The notes: generated by a model from the sequence alone, not told the origin. Shown: positions 40,709 through 52,045, counted from the first letter of the stretch. The stretch is DNA of 64,000 nucleotides from Fusarium oxysporum f. sp. lycopersici 4287 (GCF_000149955.1 NC_030988.1:5570992-5634991), one strand, 5' to 3'. Translations and numbers: made by a program.

Positions 40709-41107
40709 ATGGACGAAGTCTATCTTCACAAGATTGACACCACAAAGTTGCCAGCTGATACGTATGTATTCGATGCGGTGTCTCTGACCTCCAAATTAGA
40801 CATTAGTCAACCATACTCAAGTGACGAATTTATCTTCCTCTATCGCATTCCAAGCGAGTCTCTTAGTCACACACGGAGCCTTGGAGAGATTGAAGAACAA
40901 GGTACATATGGTATTGTAACTAACAGTGGGACAAGTTCCGCTGACGGACAAACAGAGGCAGAAGTTCGTCACTATGCTGCTCGTCCATTCAACCCAGACT
41001 ATCACTACGTTCCCGAGCTCAATGGGTGGTACGATACTGATGAGGAGTGCGAGGAACTCAACCGAGCAGATGATTTAATGAAAATGATAGAGGGAGATTG
41101 GAATTAG
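40709..41107 (+). CDS. Hypothetical protein, faint ADP-ribosyltransferase-like text
   Basis: 132 codons from an ATG. The composition is protein-like and acidic. The order of short blocks (YLHKIDTTKLPADTYVFDAV, a Ser/Asp-Glu patch, FLYRIPSES, then a C-terminal LNGWYDTDEE) loosely resembles the second half of fungal enterotoxin-A-like ADP-ribosyltransferases. The first half, including the NAD-binding arginine region, is not present upstream, where stops occur in all frames. It may be a truncated relic, an exon of a longer gene, or unrelated. Without a signal peptide or a complete fold no activity can be claimed. Confidence 0.4.
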   Translation: MDEVYLHKIDTTKLPADTYVFDAVSLTSKLDISQPYSSDEFIFLYRIPSESLSHTRSLGEIEEQGTYGIVTNSGTSSADGQTEAEVRHYAARPFNPDYHYVPELNGWYDTDEECEELNRADDLMKMIEGDWN

Positions 41108-41650
41108 CAGGTACAGGCATAGATATTGATGAGAACAAATCTCCGTAGCGAGGGACCTCGCGCTGTTTTGCTCTTAGCACAGACAATGCTCTGAATCATC
41201 TCTGTTCTGTCGTTCTTATTACCTTAGGGAATGATGTGCATTTCGATACGCTCACAGCTTCTAATGATGCACTCGCTACCTGATTCTGCAGTTATGGCTT
41301 CTGTCCCAGCCACAAATCTTCCACTAGTACTTGGTAAGGCCTAGAGATCGGCCTCCCGTGCTTTCCTTTCCACCGTAGGTGCCCGTGCGCCAAGCACGGT
41401 AGGTAGGCTGACCAGAAAAAGGGCGGCCGACAGGGAAAGTTTTTAGGTACCTCAATTTTTGCGGGGTTAGTATGAGATAATTAAGTCACTCGGCCATTGG
41501 CATAGTCCCCGTTTCCTGCACCGATGACGCCCGTGATATGTTATTACCCTCAACAACGTCATAGCACAACGACGGGTCAGCCACCACAGCACCAAAAATA
41601 ATATCACAACACTCAGTCACAGAGGTATCAATTATGAGCCAAATCTCACG
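41108..41650. other. Intergenic
   Basis: About 540 bases. CCGTGCTT (near 41358) and AAGCACGG (near 41394) form an 8-bp inverted repeat. No gene. Confidence 0.4.
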
Positions 41651-42406
41651 ATGAATACATCATTCGAAAGCCCAGAACCTACTCTTACTGCAGTACAAAG
41701 ATGGGTTAATTCGATGAATGGAAAACCTAACATTGCACGGTTTACCTTATACAACCTTGAACAATGCACTGTTGCGGCAGTTGAGCTCTTTAGGGAAGGA
41801 TTTTAGACTTCTCTCGCCAGAGCAAGCTTAGAATGGAGAGTTCCATATAAAAGAATATGGTCACGACATAGAGGAAGCCATGCAGTTACTCAGAATGGTA
41901 GGAATTGTACCCTTTTCTCTAAGGAAGAAGAATAAGCTATTCTTGCTTCGTGCTGGCGCCGCGTCACTCAGGGACATGTACAATAACGTACGCTTCGTCA
42001 GTATGCCAATTCCGTACACGAGGCTACAGATCGTGAGAGAAGAAGGATACAACAGGTTTAACATACAGCAAGGGGGCGTTTCTAACAGCGTTTTCATCAA
42101 GATCTTTCTTGCTATCAGTCGGAGCGACGAAAAAATTGAATTTCAGCAGATATATCGCCGAATCTGCTACTACGTGTTCGCAAAGTTACATCAGAAACAC
42201 AAGTCTATCGATCCGATAGTGCAGGAAATTGAAAATGCACTGCTGCTTGTTGTCGATACCGGGATTAAAGTCTACCATCACCTGCGCATCGAGGCGAAGT
42301 GGATAACTGTTCTGGAGACATTTTCGTCAATCCTCAATCGCGCCCCGCAGCAACTTACTGGGATCCTCTGCCTCCTGGGATCCCCAACCACGTGACTTCG
42401 GCCGAC
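41651..42406 (+). pseudogene. Pogo/CENP-B-like transposase N-terminus with RIP-type stops
   Basis: A frame starting at ATG 41651 reads NLEQCTVAAVELFREG, SLARASLEWRVPYKRIWSRH, NCTLFSKEEE and RTLRQYANSVHEATD, the order found in the two helix-turn-helix domains of pogo-like transposases. It contains many TAA, TAG and TGA codons at positions where CAA, CAG, CGA or TGG would be expected. A different frame (41880-42395) is open for 171 codons but its text is not protein-like and is a shadow. The catalytic DDE region is not recognisable. This is a short, heavily mutated relic. Confidence 0.5.
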
Positions 42407-43129
42407 ACTATCCCTTGAGTTGTATTGAACCTCCGCCAGGTCACAGCAGGGGGTTACAGCTAATTGACGTGGTTCCCGAGACTGATAACTCGGACACTGG
42501 CCGTTGATGGTCCAGAGAGACCTAAAAGATATCACCTAAGATTCTGATAACGTAAGGCGCAGATTCAAAATTAGGCCGTTAGAGCGTGGAAATCGGGCCC
42601 CACGAGTACGGACATTGGTGCCAATAGGCTGTAATTGAGAGATAATTTTCAGTGATTCTAAGTACCATGTATCAAGAAGATTCCTACGCCGCTAGTCAAT
42701 CCACCTTAGCTATGTTTAGAACCAAGGCAAAAGGACGGCCTATCACTTATTGTAACCGTGGGTTGGCCAACCCACGTTTATTTTGTATGAGACTTTAGCG
42801 CGGCGCTGTCAGCTTGCCCCTAGTAAGTTAACTCTAGTAGAGTTGATTTAATCGACCCAACTTAAACCTGTAAGTTGATTATTGCCAGGGTGTGAAATTG
42901 ATTTTACACATACAAGAAGGGTAGTGTTGATCAGAACAGGGGTTTGCTATGGATCGCGACGCGTCCTGTCTCGCGAAGTGCTATCAAGTATTTTATACTT
43001 CTAAATGGTTTCCTTATTGATCGAAGTATCAGCGAGACTGGATTCGAGCAAAGAACGATTTCCAACAACTCATGGTCATAGAAGCAATCTTTCATGCCCA
43101 TCAAACCAAACATCAACCAACAAAGAAAA
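42407..43129. other. Intergenic
   Basis: About 720 bases between the transposase relic and the ankyrin gene. No gene recognised; the last ~150 bases are probably promoter and leader. Confidence 0.45.
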
Positions 43130-44410
43130 ATGTCATCACAAAAGGAACAGCTTTCGCCGGAAGAACGACAAAAGCGATTGCAGGAAGAGCATTATGCCAA
43201 GCAGGTGGCGGTCCGGGACGCGCAACTAGCCAAGTTACGACAACAAGCCAAACAGGCCGCAAAGCGTAGTTATGGCATTCCCCGTACCACCGGCTTGTTA
43301 GCTTACCCCCCTCTTCCCAACCAGGCAAATCCCCAGCGACAAGGAGAGATGTCACCACAAGGGACTAATGAGCTTTCGCCGGAAGAACAAGAAAAAAGGC
43401 GGCAGCTAGTGCGTGCAATACGTCCTGAGTCGATGTCGCCAGAGCAACTGCAACAAGCCAAGATGTGGCACCTGGCAGCACAACGCGGACGGCAGATAGC
43501 GGGGATGGGATACCAGCAGATGGGCGGCGGCATTCCCAAGAAGTGTCCCAGCGAAGTAGAGCCTCGCGTGGGACTAGAGGCCGATGTACCAGATTTTGTC
43601 AACTTTCGGTCGGCCTGCCGAGAGGGTGACTTATCTACTGTCAAGTCAATAGTTTCCTCTCAATCTCGCTCACCACTCTATCTTCATGAAGGATTAGACG
43701 ACGCCTTCAAAAACGGCAAAATCGACGTTTCACGTTTTCTTCTACAGTCTGGAGTACCGATGACACAAGCAACACCAGCAGCCGCCCTCAGAGCCCCGGC
43801 AGACAAACAGGTTGCCTTATTCCAGGTTCTTATAGAGCACGGCTGGACAGTCAATACTCCAGAGAGCCTCCTCCCAGAAATCTTCTGGAGTAATAATGAG
43901 CCACTGTTCGATTGGTTTCTGGAACAAGACGCAGATCCCAACGTTGCCGGGCCTCAATATGATCAAGAACAAACTCTCAGGCTGGCAGCCAGTCAGGGTA
44001 CTGTTCAAGTAGTGCAGAAGCTTCTAAATGCTGGAGCTAATATGGCCAGTTCGGGGCTGTATTGGGCTGCAGGCGCCTATCCTGAAGGCTCAGTTCCCAA
44101 CATCAGACGTGTTGAACCGAGCGCGGACTTCGACAAGTCAAGAATACCTGTCATGGAGCTGTTACTGGAGAATGGGGGTGACGTCAACCACAGACTGGAA
44201 ACGCACCATATGGAAGAGCTGTACCCGATTGTAAATGCGGTTAAGGCGGGTGCTGTTGAGAGAGTCAAGTGGCTACTGAGCAAGGGGGCAGATCCTGACC
44301 TGAAGGGGTCGTGGGGCAGTGCCAGGGACTATGCTAAGCTTGATTCGAGCGATGAAATGAAACAGGTGTTGGGAGTCGAGCAGTACTGTAATGCAGTGTT
44401 ACACAGATGA
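43130..44410 (+). CDS. Ankyrin-repeat protein with charged N-terminal region
   Basis: 426 residues. The frame also has an ATG at 43094, but ATG 43130 has the far better context (gaaaaATGTC) and opens MSSQKEQLSPEERQKRLQEE, so it is preferred. Residues 1-140 are Gln/Arg/Glu-rich, with the motif LSPEEQEKRR occurring in two variants. From ~150 on, degenerate ankyrin repeats follow: FRSACREGDLSTVKSIV, LDDAFKNGKIDVSRFLLQSG, TLRLAASQGTVQVVQKLLNA, VMELLLENGGDVNHRLET and AVKAGAVERVKWLLSKGADP. Unlike the ankyrin gene at 17.9 kb these repeats have diverged and show no DNA-level tandem structure. Likely a cytoplasmic binding protein; partner unknown. Intact. Confidence 0.82.
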   Translation: MSSQKEQLSPEERQKRLQEEHYAKQVAVRDAQLAKLRQQAKQAAKRSYGIPRTTGLLAYPPLPNQANPQRQGEMSPQGTNELSPEEQEKRRQLVRAIRPESMSPEQLQQAKMWHLAAQRGRQIAGMGYQQMGGGIPKKCPSEVEPRVGLEADVPDFVNFRSACREGDLSTVKSIVSSQSRSPLYLHEGLDDAFKNGKIDVSRFLLQSGVPMTQATPAAALRAPADKQVALFQVLIEHGWTVNTPESLLPEIFWSNNEPLFDWFLEQDADPNVAGPQYDQEQTLRLAASQGTVQVVQKLLNAGANMASSGLYWAAGAYPEGSVPNIRRVEPSADFDKSRIPVMELLLENGGDVNHRLETHHMEELYPIVNAVKAGAVERVKWLLSKGADPDLKGSWGSARDYAKLDSSDEMKQVLGVEQYCNAVLHR

Positions 44411-47400
44411 AGAATTGAAATTACAAAGTGGATCTATTCTAGGACAATTTATAAAAAGAATTGCTTGTATATGCATGAATTCGCTGAGGGGATATGTAGG
44501 ACTCGCTGATTGCAATCTTGCTAGCCTTATCTATAGCTCCTTATCCCTAAATTTACCTGGTTATTCACAATTCAGAAAGGAGTTTACGGGCATATGACCC
44601 TTTGCACTGCCGGGACACTGCTGAGATCCTAGGAATCTACGCTCTTTTTTCTTCGGCTTTTCTAAGAAGGATCCGTATAGTAGAGCCTGCAATATCTGCT
44701 TGGCCTAGTCAAAGCTTGCATTTACTTTGAGACTACCTCACTACTTCTCTAATCTTTTGACTTTCCACGCGAATGGTCTCTAATGAAACTGACTTTGCAA
44801 TTACCAAGGAGCAGCTGGACTTCTCGAACAGTTTTAGTCGCTTCTCTGCCCCTATGAACTATTAATCTTTCCCAAATATGTTAACTTCATACAGATCATC
44901 ACCATGTGAGCAATCAAGAAAGGAGGAGAGTCGGGTGAGCATTTGCCGAGACAATAAAGAGAAGACTCGTTTGGTTGCATGCCCTGAGGGTCAGCCGGCA
45001 TCCAGGGTTCAACATCCTCAAGAACTTCGTCGTCGATCTCTGTTTACGATACCTAAACAGGATGCCTTACAGCACCATAATGACGAATCTACGGCACAAC
45101 TCAGCAAGAGCAGTGCATCCTTATTCTATGCAGGGAAGAAGCGCTTGCTTTCAGATAGTAGTAGGACTGTAACGAAGGGGCAAAAGGTCGGGGATAGCAC
45201 CGATAATTTGAACGATAAGCATTAGTGCAACAGTAAGCTTGAAAGCAGCAAGCGGATCAGCTAGTCATTAATTAGAATATTCTATAACAATATAGATGGC
45301 TCTCAAATAAAACATAGAGGGAAGAAATAGAAGCTCATGATTCGCTCTTCACCTCATTGTTTCATATCACGAGTCAAAAGCATTGTTTTGGCAATGGTAT
45401 ATATAGGGCTATGTTTCAAGTCTATAGTTGATTGCGTCATAGTGCTTTCTCTAGCAGCTCACAGACTATATATGGCACCAAAGACGGTTGCAGGCTGAAG
45501 GTCCACAATTCAAGAGAATACTCTAGCATATATCAATACGAAACTACAAGGCTCCAAGGTTGTCCCCCATGACAGGCATAGTAAGTCCCATTGCTGTTAC
45601 ATAGGACAGGCTTCTAAAGATGATGTATTTATCCCTAACACAGATGATAAATATCCCTCACCGAAAAGGCAACATGAGAGATTCCGTTACTTCGAAGAGG
45701 GCCCTAGATGGACCAAACACGGCTCAGTCAAACTGTCTTGCCAACTTTGGCCCTATAGAGCAGGCATCCATAGGGCGGAAACGAAAAAGGTGGCAAAAGC
45801 CTAGCCGAAAGCCTCTTCACCCTGTATAAGATAATTCGGCTTGGAACTAGTCATTTTTGGGTTGTTAGGTATTCACTAAGTCTGAACGAATCTAGTGCTA
45901 TCTCTCACTATATTGAGAGTCGGTCAATATATAGCTTCCGAATCTTACCTGGTACAACCAGAGCCTCTGTTATATAGGTCACCTCTGTAATCTGTTTCAC
46001 AACCATAGATAGATTCCTTAATGTCTTGTAAAACTTTATCTTTAGAGTTCTGGCTATAACTTTTTCTTTCTTATTTTCTTTATTTTCTTATTTCTCTTTC
46101 TTTTCTTTATTTCCTTTCCTGTTTTTTTTTAGCTAACTATGCCGACTCTTTGCCGTCGGTGAATTCGTAGGACAATCGATCTTACTATGTTTGTTCTCTC
46201 GATTTGGAATCTTTTTACAAAGTCCCTTCCTGTTACAACCCTAGCAGTTATCTCATGCAAGGCGTCAGCCGCAGACAACCCACCTAAATTATGCCAACCA
46301 ACCGGCACTCTGCAAACATAAACCTAGTACGGACTAGTTTCCCTGTTTGAAACCCCAACCATCACACTTCCCTTACCAGTCAACGTCCTGTTATCTGGTA
46401 GAGCGTCTAAGGGAACTAAGTGTTAGTATGCACTCATGTCTACCAGCTGAGGGCAGATTGACCAGACCAAGGTAGTTCATTCTACCATTTCCGCCGCCGC
46501 CTTCTATTCAACTCCTTTCATATAGAAGTAGCATCATCCTATATCCATCAAGGACCTCAATGAGCTTTACTAGATTAAGCAGTAAGGGGTATGCCATCAA
46601 GAACCATTTCTAGTAAGCACAGGTCTCTGCATAACAGTTTAGCAGGCATTTAAATAAAAAGAGAGCTAAAATTAACTGGTCTTTTCACAGTAAAGTAACT
46701 AAGTATAATACCTGGCCCCGCTTTCTAGTCCAAGCGCTAGCCAATCAAGGCTGCCATTTTATTCCAAAATATGCATCCTAACGGATATCTATCGAGAGTT
46801 CCTAGGTCACAAGCGTCAGTCTAGTATGCAAACAGAGAACAGAAGCAACGGAAATTGCCAATGCAGTAGGGAGTACTGTGCAAGGAACTTACGATATTTA
46901 CTGAGTAGACTGAGAAGAGTATACGCAGCGAATCAAAGTCATACAAGCCTCTTGAAAAGTGTATTTAAGAAGTATTATATCAACTGTGGACTCTATGAAT
47001 GCCAATCTACCCAATTATATTATACACTACCTGCTTTAAAGACATATGCAGAAGGTTTTTAAATTAGTTTGCCTAATTATAGCCTCAGGACGTCTTATCA
47101 ACGTGTTTACATGACTCAGAAAGTTTGTTCCTCCCATGATTCGTAATTTCGATATGCCATCCCTACGCCGTTGACTGACGGGCAATGAAAGGATCAGACC
47201 GTCGTCCTAATGCACAGCCATGTTCTGAATAACCGCATTTTACCAACATAAACCCATAAAGTAGATAGTATAGCATGCGCTGGCGGCTCAATTCAGCTTT
47301 CACCATCCGTAGACCCTCTACGCTCTACTTGGTATAGTCTTTTCTTTTCGGAAAATTGGCACGCCTTTCATTCGTTACCAGTTATCGTTTGCGCGCTCCA
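44411..47400. other. 3.0 kb with no supported gene
   Basis: Short frames only. The one at 44878-45225 (115 codons) and the text near 45614-45800 are not recognised. A CT-rich tract runs from about 46065 to 46130. The last few hundred bases probably contain the promoter of the large secreted-protein gene. Confidence 0.5.
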
Positions 47401-50400
47401 ATGCGTGCCACTTTCTTTGCCCTGTCGGCGTTGCCATTCTACGCGTTTGCTCAGTATCCTGTTACTGATGCCGCGCCTGCTGCCTCTGAGTTTACCTCTA
47501 CCTCTCAGGCTTTCATTCCACCACTGATTGACACATCCAAAGAGGTGCCTGTTGATCTGCACCCTACCAGTAGCGATGCTATTGTTTTTCCTGAGTCAAC
47601 CACGGAAGCGGTTCATGTGAACCTTGAGACAACCACTCAGCTTCCTCCTGTAGTCCAGGAATCGACTACTCAGCAAGCTATTGGCCAGGGCACTACTGCC
47701 CTAGTACCCCCTGTTCAAGACACTACGACAGGACTTCCAATTACTGTAGACCGTAGCACCCGTCCTGCGCCTGTCATTGATACTACTACTGGTCCTGTTT
47801 CTGTCGTTGGCATTAGTACTGGCTCGGCCCTTGCTACTGACACCACTCAGCCCATTGTTCAAGGCACAACTACTGGCAAGCCTCCTGTCGTAGACACCCA
47901 GCCCATCGTTCAAGGTACAACTACTGGTACTTCCCCTGTAGTTGATACGACTACCGGTACTGCACCTGTAATTGACACCACCCAGCCCGTTGCTCAAGAC
48001 ACTACCACTCAACCCCTCGTTCGAGGCACAACTACTGGCCAGCCTCCTGTCATTGACGCTAGTACTGGTTCTGCCCCTGTTATCGACACCACTCAGCCCA
48101 TCGTCCAAGACACCACAACTCAACCTATTGTTCAGAGCACAACTACCGGGCAGCCTATCGTTGCTGACACAACCTCAAAACAACAATCTCCTGTCCAGCC
48201 CACGACCACGGAGCTGAAGTCTCCAAATGTCGATGCCACCACATGGCTTCCTGTAAGGGACACCAGCAACCAACCCATCAACCAGACCCCTGTTTCTCAG
48301 ACTCCCTCAAGAGGCCCTGTTGATCAAGACACGACCAGGGAGCAACAGCCCCCCGTTGACAACACTACTACTGCTGTTCCACCTGTTGAGACTACCACTC
48401 AGCAGGCGTCTCTTCAAGACACCACAACAACAGCCGCTGGGCAACCTGTCAAGACCACCGAGGAGTCCAAGCCAAGCACTAAGGACGACGAACCTGCCAT
48501 CACACAGCCCCCAACCACAACCGCTGCTGCGGCTGCCACAGCTAGCGTTTCCTCCGTTTCCTCTCAGGTGGCCGCTTTGATCCCCATTATAAATAAGTGG
48601 GCCGAAGATCCTAAGTCTCTTACTGATGAGACTAACAAGAAGGTTGAGGACACACATGACGATATTATCGCTGTGATAGTTGGCCTGGGCGGCAAACCTG
48701 ATATTGCCTGTAACAAAAAGCGAGGTCTCGGAATGCGAAGGCTCAAAAGGCGAGGTCTTCTGGGACCTATTGGCGATGTCATCAACAAGCTCGCTTGTAT
48801 GGCTCAGGACCTTACCAAGATTTCCAGTAACCTCATCGCTGGCAACGTGCCGGCCGTCGCTAGCGTTATTCCTGAAGTCAAGAGCCAAAATGATGACCTG
48901 ACTGAGGAAGAGGAAAACAAGAGTAAAGAGAGTAAGGAGTCTACCAAGCAAGAAACTACCAAGAAGGAGTCTACTACCGAAAAACCTACTTCGACAGAGG
49001 AGTCTACGACAACCGAAGCTACTACCACAACTACTAGCGATATCATAGTTTGTGCTTCTGGATCATGCAGTAGTGGTAGTTGCCCTATAGGACTAGGCAG
49101 CGGTGGATCGATGCCAAAACGGATGCACAGCATACCTCGCGATATCAAATGTCAGGACATTCCCATCACAACCATTGAAGGACCCCTCCCTACTGGCCCC
49201 ATCAGCTTGGGAGGCTCTAAGCGTGACAAGGGCCTAGAAACTCGAATGTTCAATGACGGCGACATGTCTCCCAACCCCCACTACATTGATGCTGTCGGCA
49301 TGAACCCCGAGACCATCTGGGATGATCAGATCGGACTGACCTCAGGACACTTTGTCGGCGCACCTCAAGTTGGCGGCTGGTCAGCGGCGGGGGTGAATGG
49401 CATCTATGGCTGCACAGCTGTATTGATCGTGTCAAACATGGGTGTCTACACGTCGCATATCTGGGAGAACCCTTGTTTCATTGAAGATGTGGGAAAGCCC
49501 TCATCTGACGACTTTTTTGAGACCAATGTTTTCAAAGTCCTTCGCGATGGCGCTCTATATCCCACTATTGTGACTGGTATTAGTAGTCTTATTGGCACAG
49601 AAAGTGCCCCGGGCCCCCTTCATTCCCAATTCGAGCCCCATGTCTTTGTTGTTACCCCTTTCAGCACCGATCAGAGTCCTGACAACCCTTCATTGTTTCG
49701 TCATGAAGAGCGAGCGCACCAATTGGTCAACAAAGTCACTGGTATCATTCCAGGGGCCCTTCTTGGAGGAGTGTATGGATATTTTCCCATAAACAAATTT
49801 GTATCAACGGGTAGAGGGTACTTGGGTCGCACTATCGTCGAGTTTGACATGCTTGCTGGCTTCATCGCTAGCGAACAGGACCCTACTAAACTCCAACCCC
49901 TCGGACGATGGAGATTCTGGGTCGAGGAAAATCTTTGGTTTACACATAGCTTCAACATTTACAATGATTTCATTGACTATGCGGGTGACGAAGCAGGCGT
50001 GCCTTCTAACGGAAATCAGAAGCGTGATGAAAATGACGCTGTCCACAAGTGCTTGGTCCGCGGCGACTCTACTGCAAATACATCAGCTGGGCCTTCTTCT
50101 ACAGACAATACTACCACTTCAGATGCCTCTTCCACAGAGAAGGCCGCTACTACGTCTGATGCCACTTCCGCTACCGAGACTTCTGCAGACTCCACTACTG
50201 ATGGAGAGACAACTGAGACTGTCGGAACAACTACTACTGAGGACAAGACAGCTGAGGCTACAACCACCCGATCTGACACTTCGCTGCCAACCTCTACACC
50301 CAGCACTCTTATCACCACTACTAGGGCCTCGTCAGATGCCGTTACATCTGGTGTCACAAGTGACGCATCGACAACTAGCGAGGAAGCACGGACCTACTAC

Positions 50401-51093
50401 CCTTGTGTCATCTACGGCGGCCCTCGCGTAAGCAAGCCATACTGCCAGTGCAGCACCACCGTCTCTGGCAAGCAATATGTCACTACAGCTTCTATGATCG
50501 ACAAAAGTTGCGCAGACTACACCTCCTTTCCCTCCCCAGTTGCCCCCGTCACCGATGCCCCACTTACCCAAGCTCCCATCGAAACCCCTTTCACTACCAC
50601 CGAGGATGGCACTGTCTTGGTCTACTCAGCCTACACGCTCGAGTACTTCAACCTGGACAGTTTTCACGTAACGGCAACCGGCGGCTACGGTGCACCCTCG
50701 ACTGTTTCCACCCCCCTGCCTAGTCAAACTGCTGTTGATAACGACGGCGGCGGCCAGTGCGGAACGAGCGACAGTTTATCCAAGGTTGGCTTCGGTGACG
50801 CTTGTGACAGAGCCATTAATGGCTTTGATGACGATACTGTGTACACAGGCTACACTTCCCGGTACAGTCGACTAACAAAGGGTATCCTTATGTTTGCCTC
50901 ATGGGGCCAAGCTGCTTGTGTTGCCAACTTTGAGTGTGACGACTATGGTATCGGTATGAAGGGCAGTGATATCATTGCAGCTCGGGAAAAAGCTAAGAAG
51001 GACGATGGTATTTGGATCTGTGGACATATCCGTCTGTCAAACTCGTGCAGTATCATTATGGATTACTGCACGAACTGCCACAGCACTGGTTAG
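47401..51093 (+). CDS. Large secreted Thr/Pro-rich protein with conserved C-terminal cysteine domain
   Basis: 1230 residues in one exon. The frame opens further upstream without ATG; ATG 47401 starts a clear signal peptide (MRATFFALSALPFYAFA). Residues ~20-370 are Thr/Pro/Val-rich with degenerate repeats of the type TTQPIVQGTTTGKPPVVD, probably O-glycosylated. A small domain at ~395-505 precedes dibasic sites (KKRG, RRLKRRG), another at ~560-600 (CASGSCSSGSCP, PKRMHS), and SKRDKG near 620. A globular domain follows (HYIDAVGMNPETIWDD, GIYGCTAVLIVSNMG, TSHIWENPC), then a second Ser/Thr linker after NQKRDEN. The last ~110 residues form a cysteine domain (YYPCVIYGG earlier, FGDACDRAINGF, ACVANFECDDYGIGM, SCSIIMDYCTNC). 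The KR sites suggest Kex2 processing into several products. Function unknown; similar C-terminal domains occur in many secreted Sordariomycete proteins. Confidence 0.82.
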   Translation: MRATFFALSALPFYAFAQYPVTDAAPAASEFTSTSQAFIPPLIDTSKEVPVDLHPTSSDAIVFPESTTEAVHVNLETTTQLPPVVQESTTQQAIGQGTTALVPPVQDTTTGLPITVDRSTRPAPVIDTTTGPVSVVGISTGSALATDTTQPIVQGTTTGKPPVVDTQPIVQGTTTGTSPVVDTTTGTAPVIDTTQPVAQDTTTQPLVRGTTTGQPPVIDASTGSAPVIDTTQPIVQDTTTQPIVQSTTTGQPIVADTTSKQQSPVQPTTTELKSPNVDATTWLPVRDTSNQPINQTPVSQTPSRGPVDQDTTREQQPPVDNTTTAVPPVETTTQQASLQDTTTTAAGQPVKTTEESKPSTKDDEPAITQPPTTTAAAAATASVSSVSSQVAALIPIINKWAEDPKSLTDETNKKVEDTHDDIIAVIVGLGGKPDIACNKKRGLGMRRLKRRGLLGPIGDVINKLACMAQDLTKISSNLIAGNVPAVASVIPEVKSQNDDLTEEEENKSKESKESTKQETTKKESTTEKPTSTEESTTTEATTTTTSDIIVCASGSCSSGSCPIGLGSGGSMPKRMHSIPRDIKCQDIPITTIEGPLPTGPISLGGSKRDKGLETRMFNDGDMSPNPHYIDAVGMNPETIWDDQIGLTSGHFVGAPQVGGWSAAGVNGIYGCTAVLIVSNMGVYTSHIWENPCFIEDVGKPSSDDFFETNVFKVLRDGALYPTIVTGISSLIGTESAPGPLHSQFEPHVFVVTPFSTDQSPDNPSLFRHEERAHQLVNKVTGIIPGALLGGVYGYFPINKFVSTGRGYLGRTIVEFDMLAGFIASEQDPTKLQPLGRWRFWVEENLWFTHSFNIYNDFIDYAGDEAGVPSNGNQKRDENDAVHKCLVRGDSTANTSAGPSSTDNTTTSDASSTEKAATTSDATSATETSADSTTDGETTETVGTTTTEDKTAEATTTRSDTSLPTSTPSTLITTTRASSDAVTSGVTSDASTTSEEARTYYPCVIYGGPRVSKPYCQCSTTVSGKQYVTTASMIDKSCADYTSFPSPVAPVTDAPLTQAPIETPFTTTEDGTVLVYSAYTLEYFNLDSFHVTATGGYGAPSTVSTPLPSQTAVDNDGGGQCGTSDSLSKVGFGDACDRAINGFDDDTVYTGYTSRYSRLTKGILMFASWGQAACVANFECDDYGIGMKGSDIIAAREKAKKDDGIWICGHIRLSNSCSIIMDYCTNCHSTG

Positions 51094-51260
51094 GGGTATT
51101 ATAGGATATATCACCTATGTTTAGTCCATTTCAGCTAAAGAATACCTAAAGATCTACAAAACCTTAGGTAAAATTTGAGTCGTTCCTAGCCAAGTATAAA
51201 ACATACTTGTGCTTCTTTTCAACCTTGTTCCCAATTATCCCGACTCTCGACAGATCACCT

Positions 51261-51323
51261 CGTCTATCCAACTTATGCGGTGTCATTAAGGACTACTGTA
51301 CGAATTGTGCGAACGCTGGTGAA
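51261..51323 (+). pseudogene. Relic of a tandem paralogue's last coding segment
   Basis: Sixty-three bases beginning CGTCTATCCAAC align without gaps to 51031-51093, the end of the large secreted gene. They encode RLSNLCGVIKDYCTNCANAG against RLSNSCSIIMDYCTNCHSTG. The cysteine spacing is kept and many differences are synonymous. Sequence on both sides no longer matches, so this is the remnant of a second copy, not an extra exon. Confidence 0.75.
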
Positions 51324-52045
51324 ATTCGGCAAAGATACAGCGCCTACCTCGAATCTCATCGTTTGCATGTGAGCTAATTAGGCGTTGTGTACCAACCGGG
51401 GGTCTCTGAACTTGGCGCCTAGGGGGTTGGGAAATAACGGAGACACCAAAAGGTTGCTCAGTATCACGTAGGGCAAATGTATAGAGTCTTATAAACTTAG
51501 GTAAGAAATACCAAGATTTCTGTATAAAGTTAGGGAATTTTAATGCATAGACCGTTGAGTAGTGTGCGATTTGAAACAGACGAGTCACTTGGGAATGCTG
51601 AACGCAGAGGGTGGTATCTAAGACTGCACAACGCGACAGGCCGTGGAGAACTGGTTGAAGGAAGCTTGAATGCCATATATTTAGTTCAAAAACATTTCGA
51701 TATCCACATCAGTGTCGGTTGCTGCACGATGCTCTTTTGTACTTTGTTCCACAATATCGAGCCACCAGTTTCGAGACCGGAACCCCACCACTCAGGCCGG
51801 AAGCCTGCCACTTCTCAATCAATGATCCCAGCAACGGAGCCTAACTTGAAGTACAGCAAATAACAATAAATGATCTAAAGGCCATAAGACTTATAATATC
51901 ACGTCTCTAACCTTGCGTATTGAAATCGTCTACCTTATATATTCCTACTCCAAATTCTCGCCCTTAAACAAAAGGGTAGGACTACAGGGACTAACAACGA
52001 AACCCTGAAAGCCTGGTATAACCTTTCCACTTGGTGTCTTGACGC
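51324..52045. other. No supported gene
   Basis: About 720 bases between the paralogue relic and the adhesin-like pseudogene. No family recognised. Confidence 0.45.

Noticed and set aside
41880..42395. 171-codon plus-strand frame
   Set aside because: The neighbouring frame gives recognisable pogo helix-turn-helix text; this one does not.
44878..45225. 115-codon plus-strand frame
   Set aside because: Low-complexity charged text with no start context, signal peptide or recognisable domain.
48307..48951. 214-codon minus-strand frame
   Set aside because: Antisense of the Thr/Pro-rich region of the large secreted protein, where codon bias keeps the other strand open.
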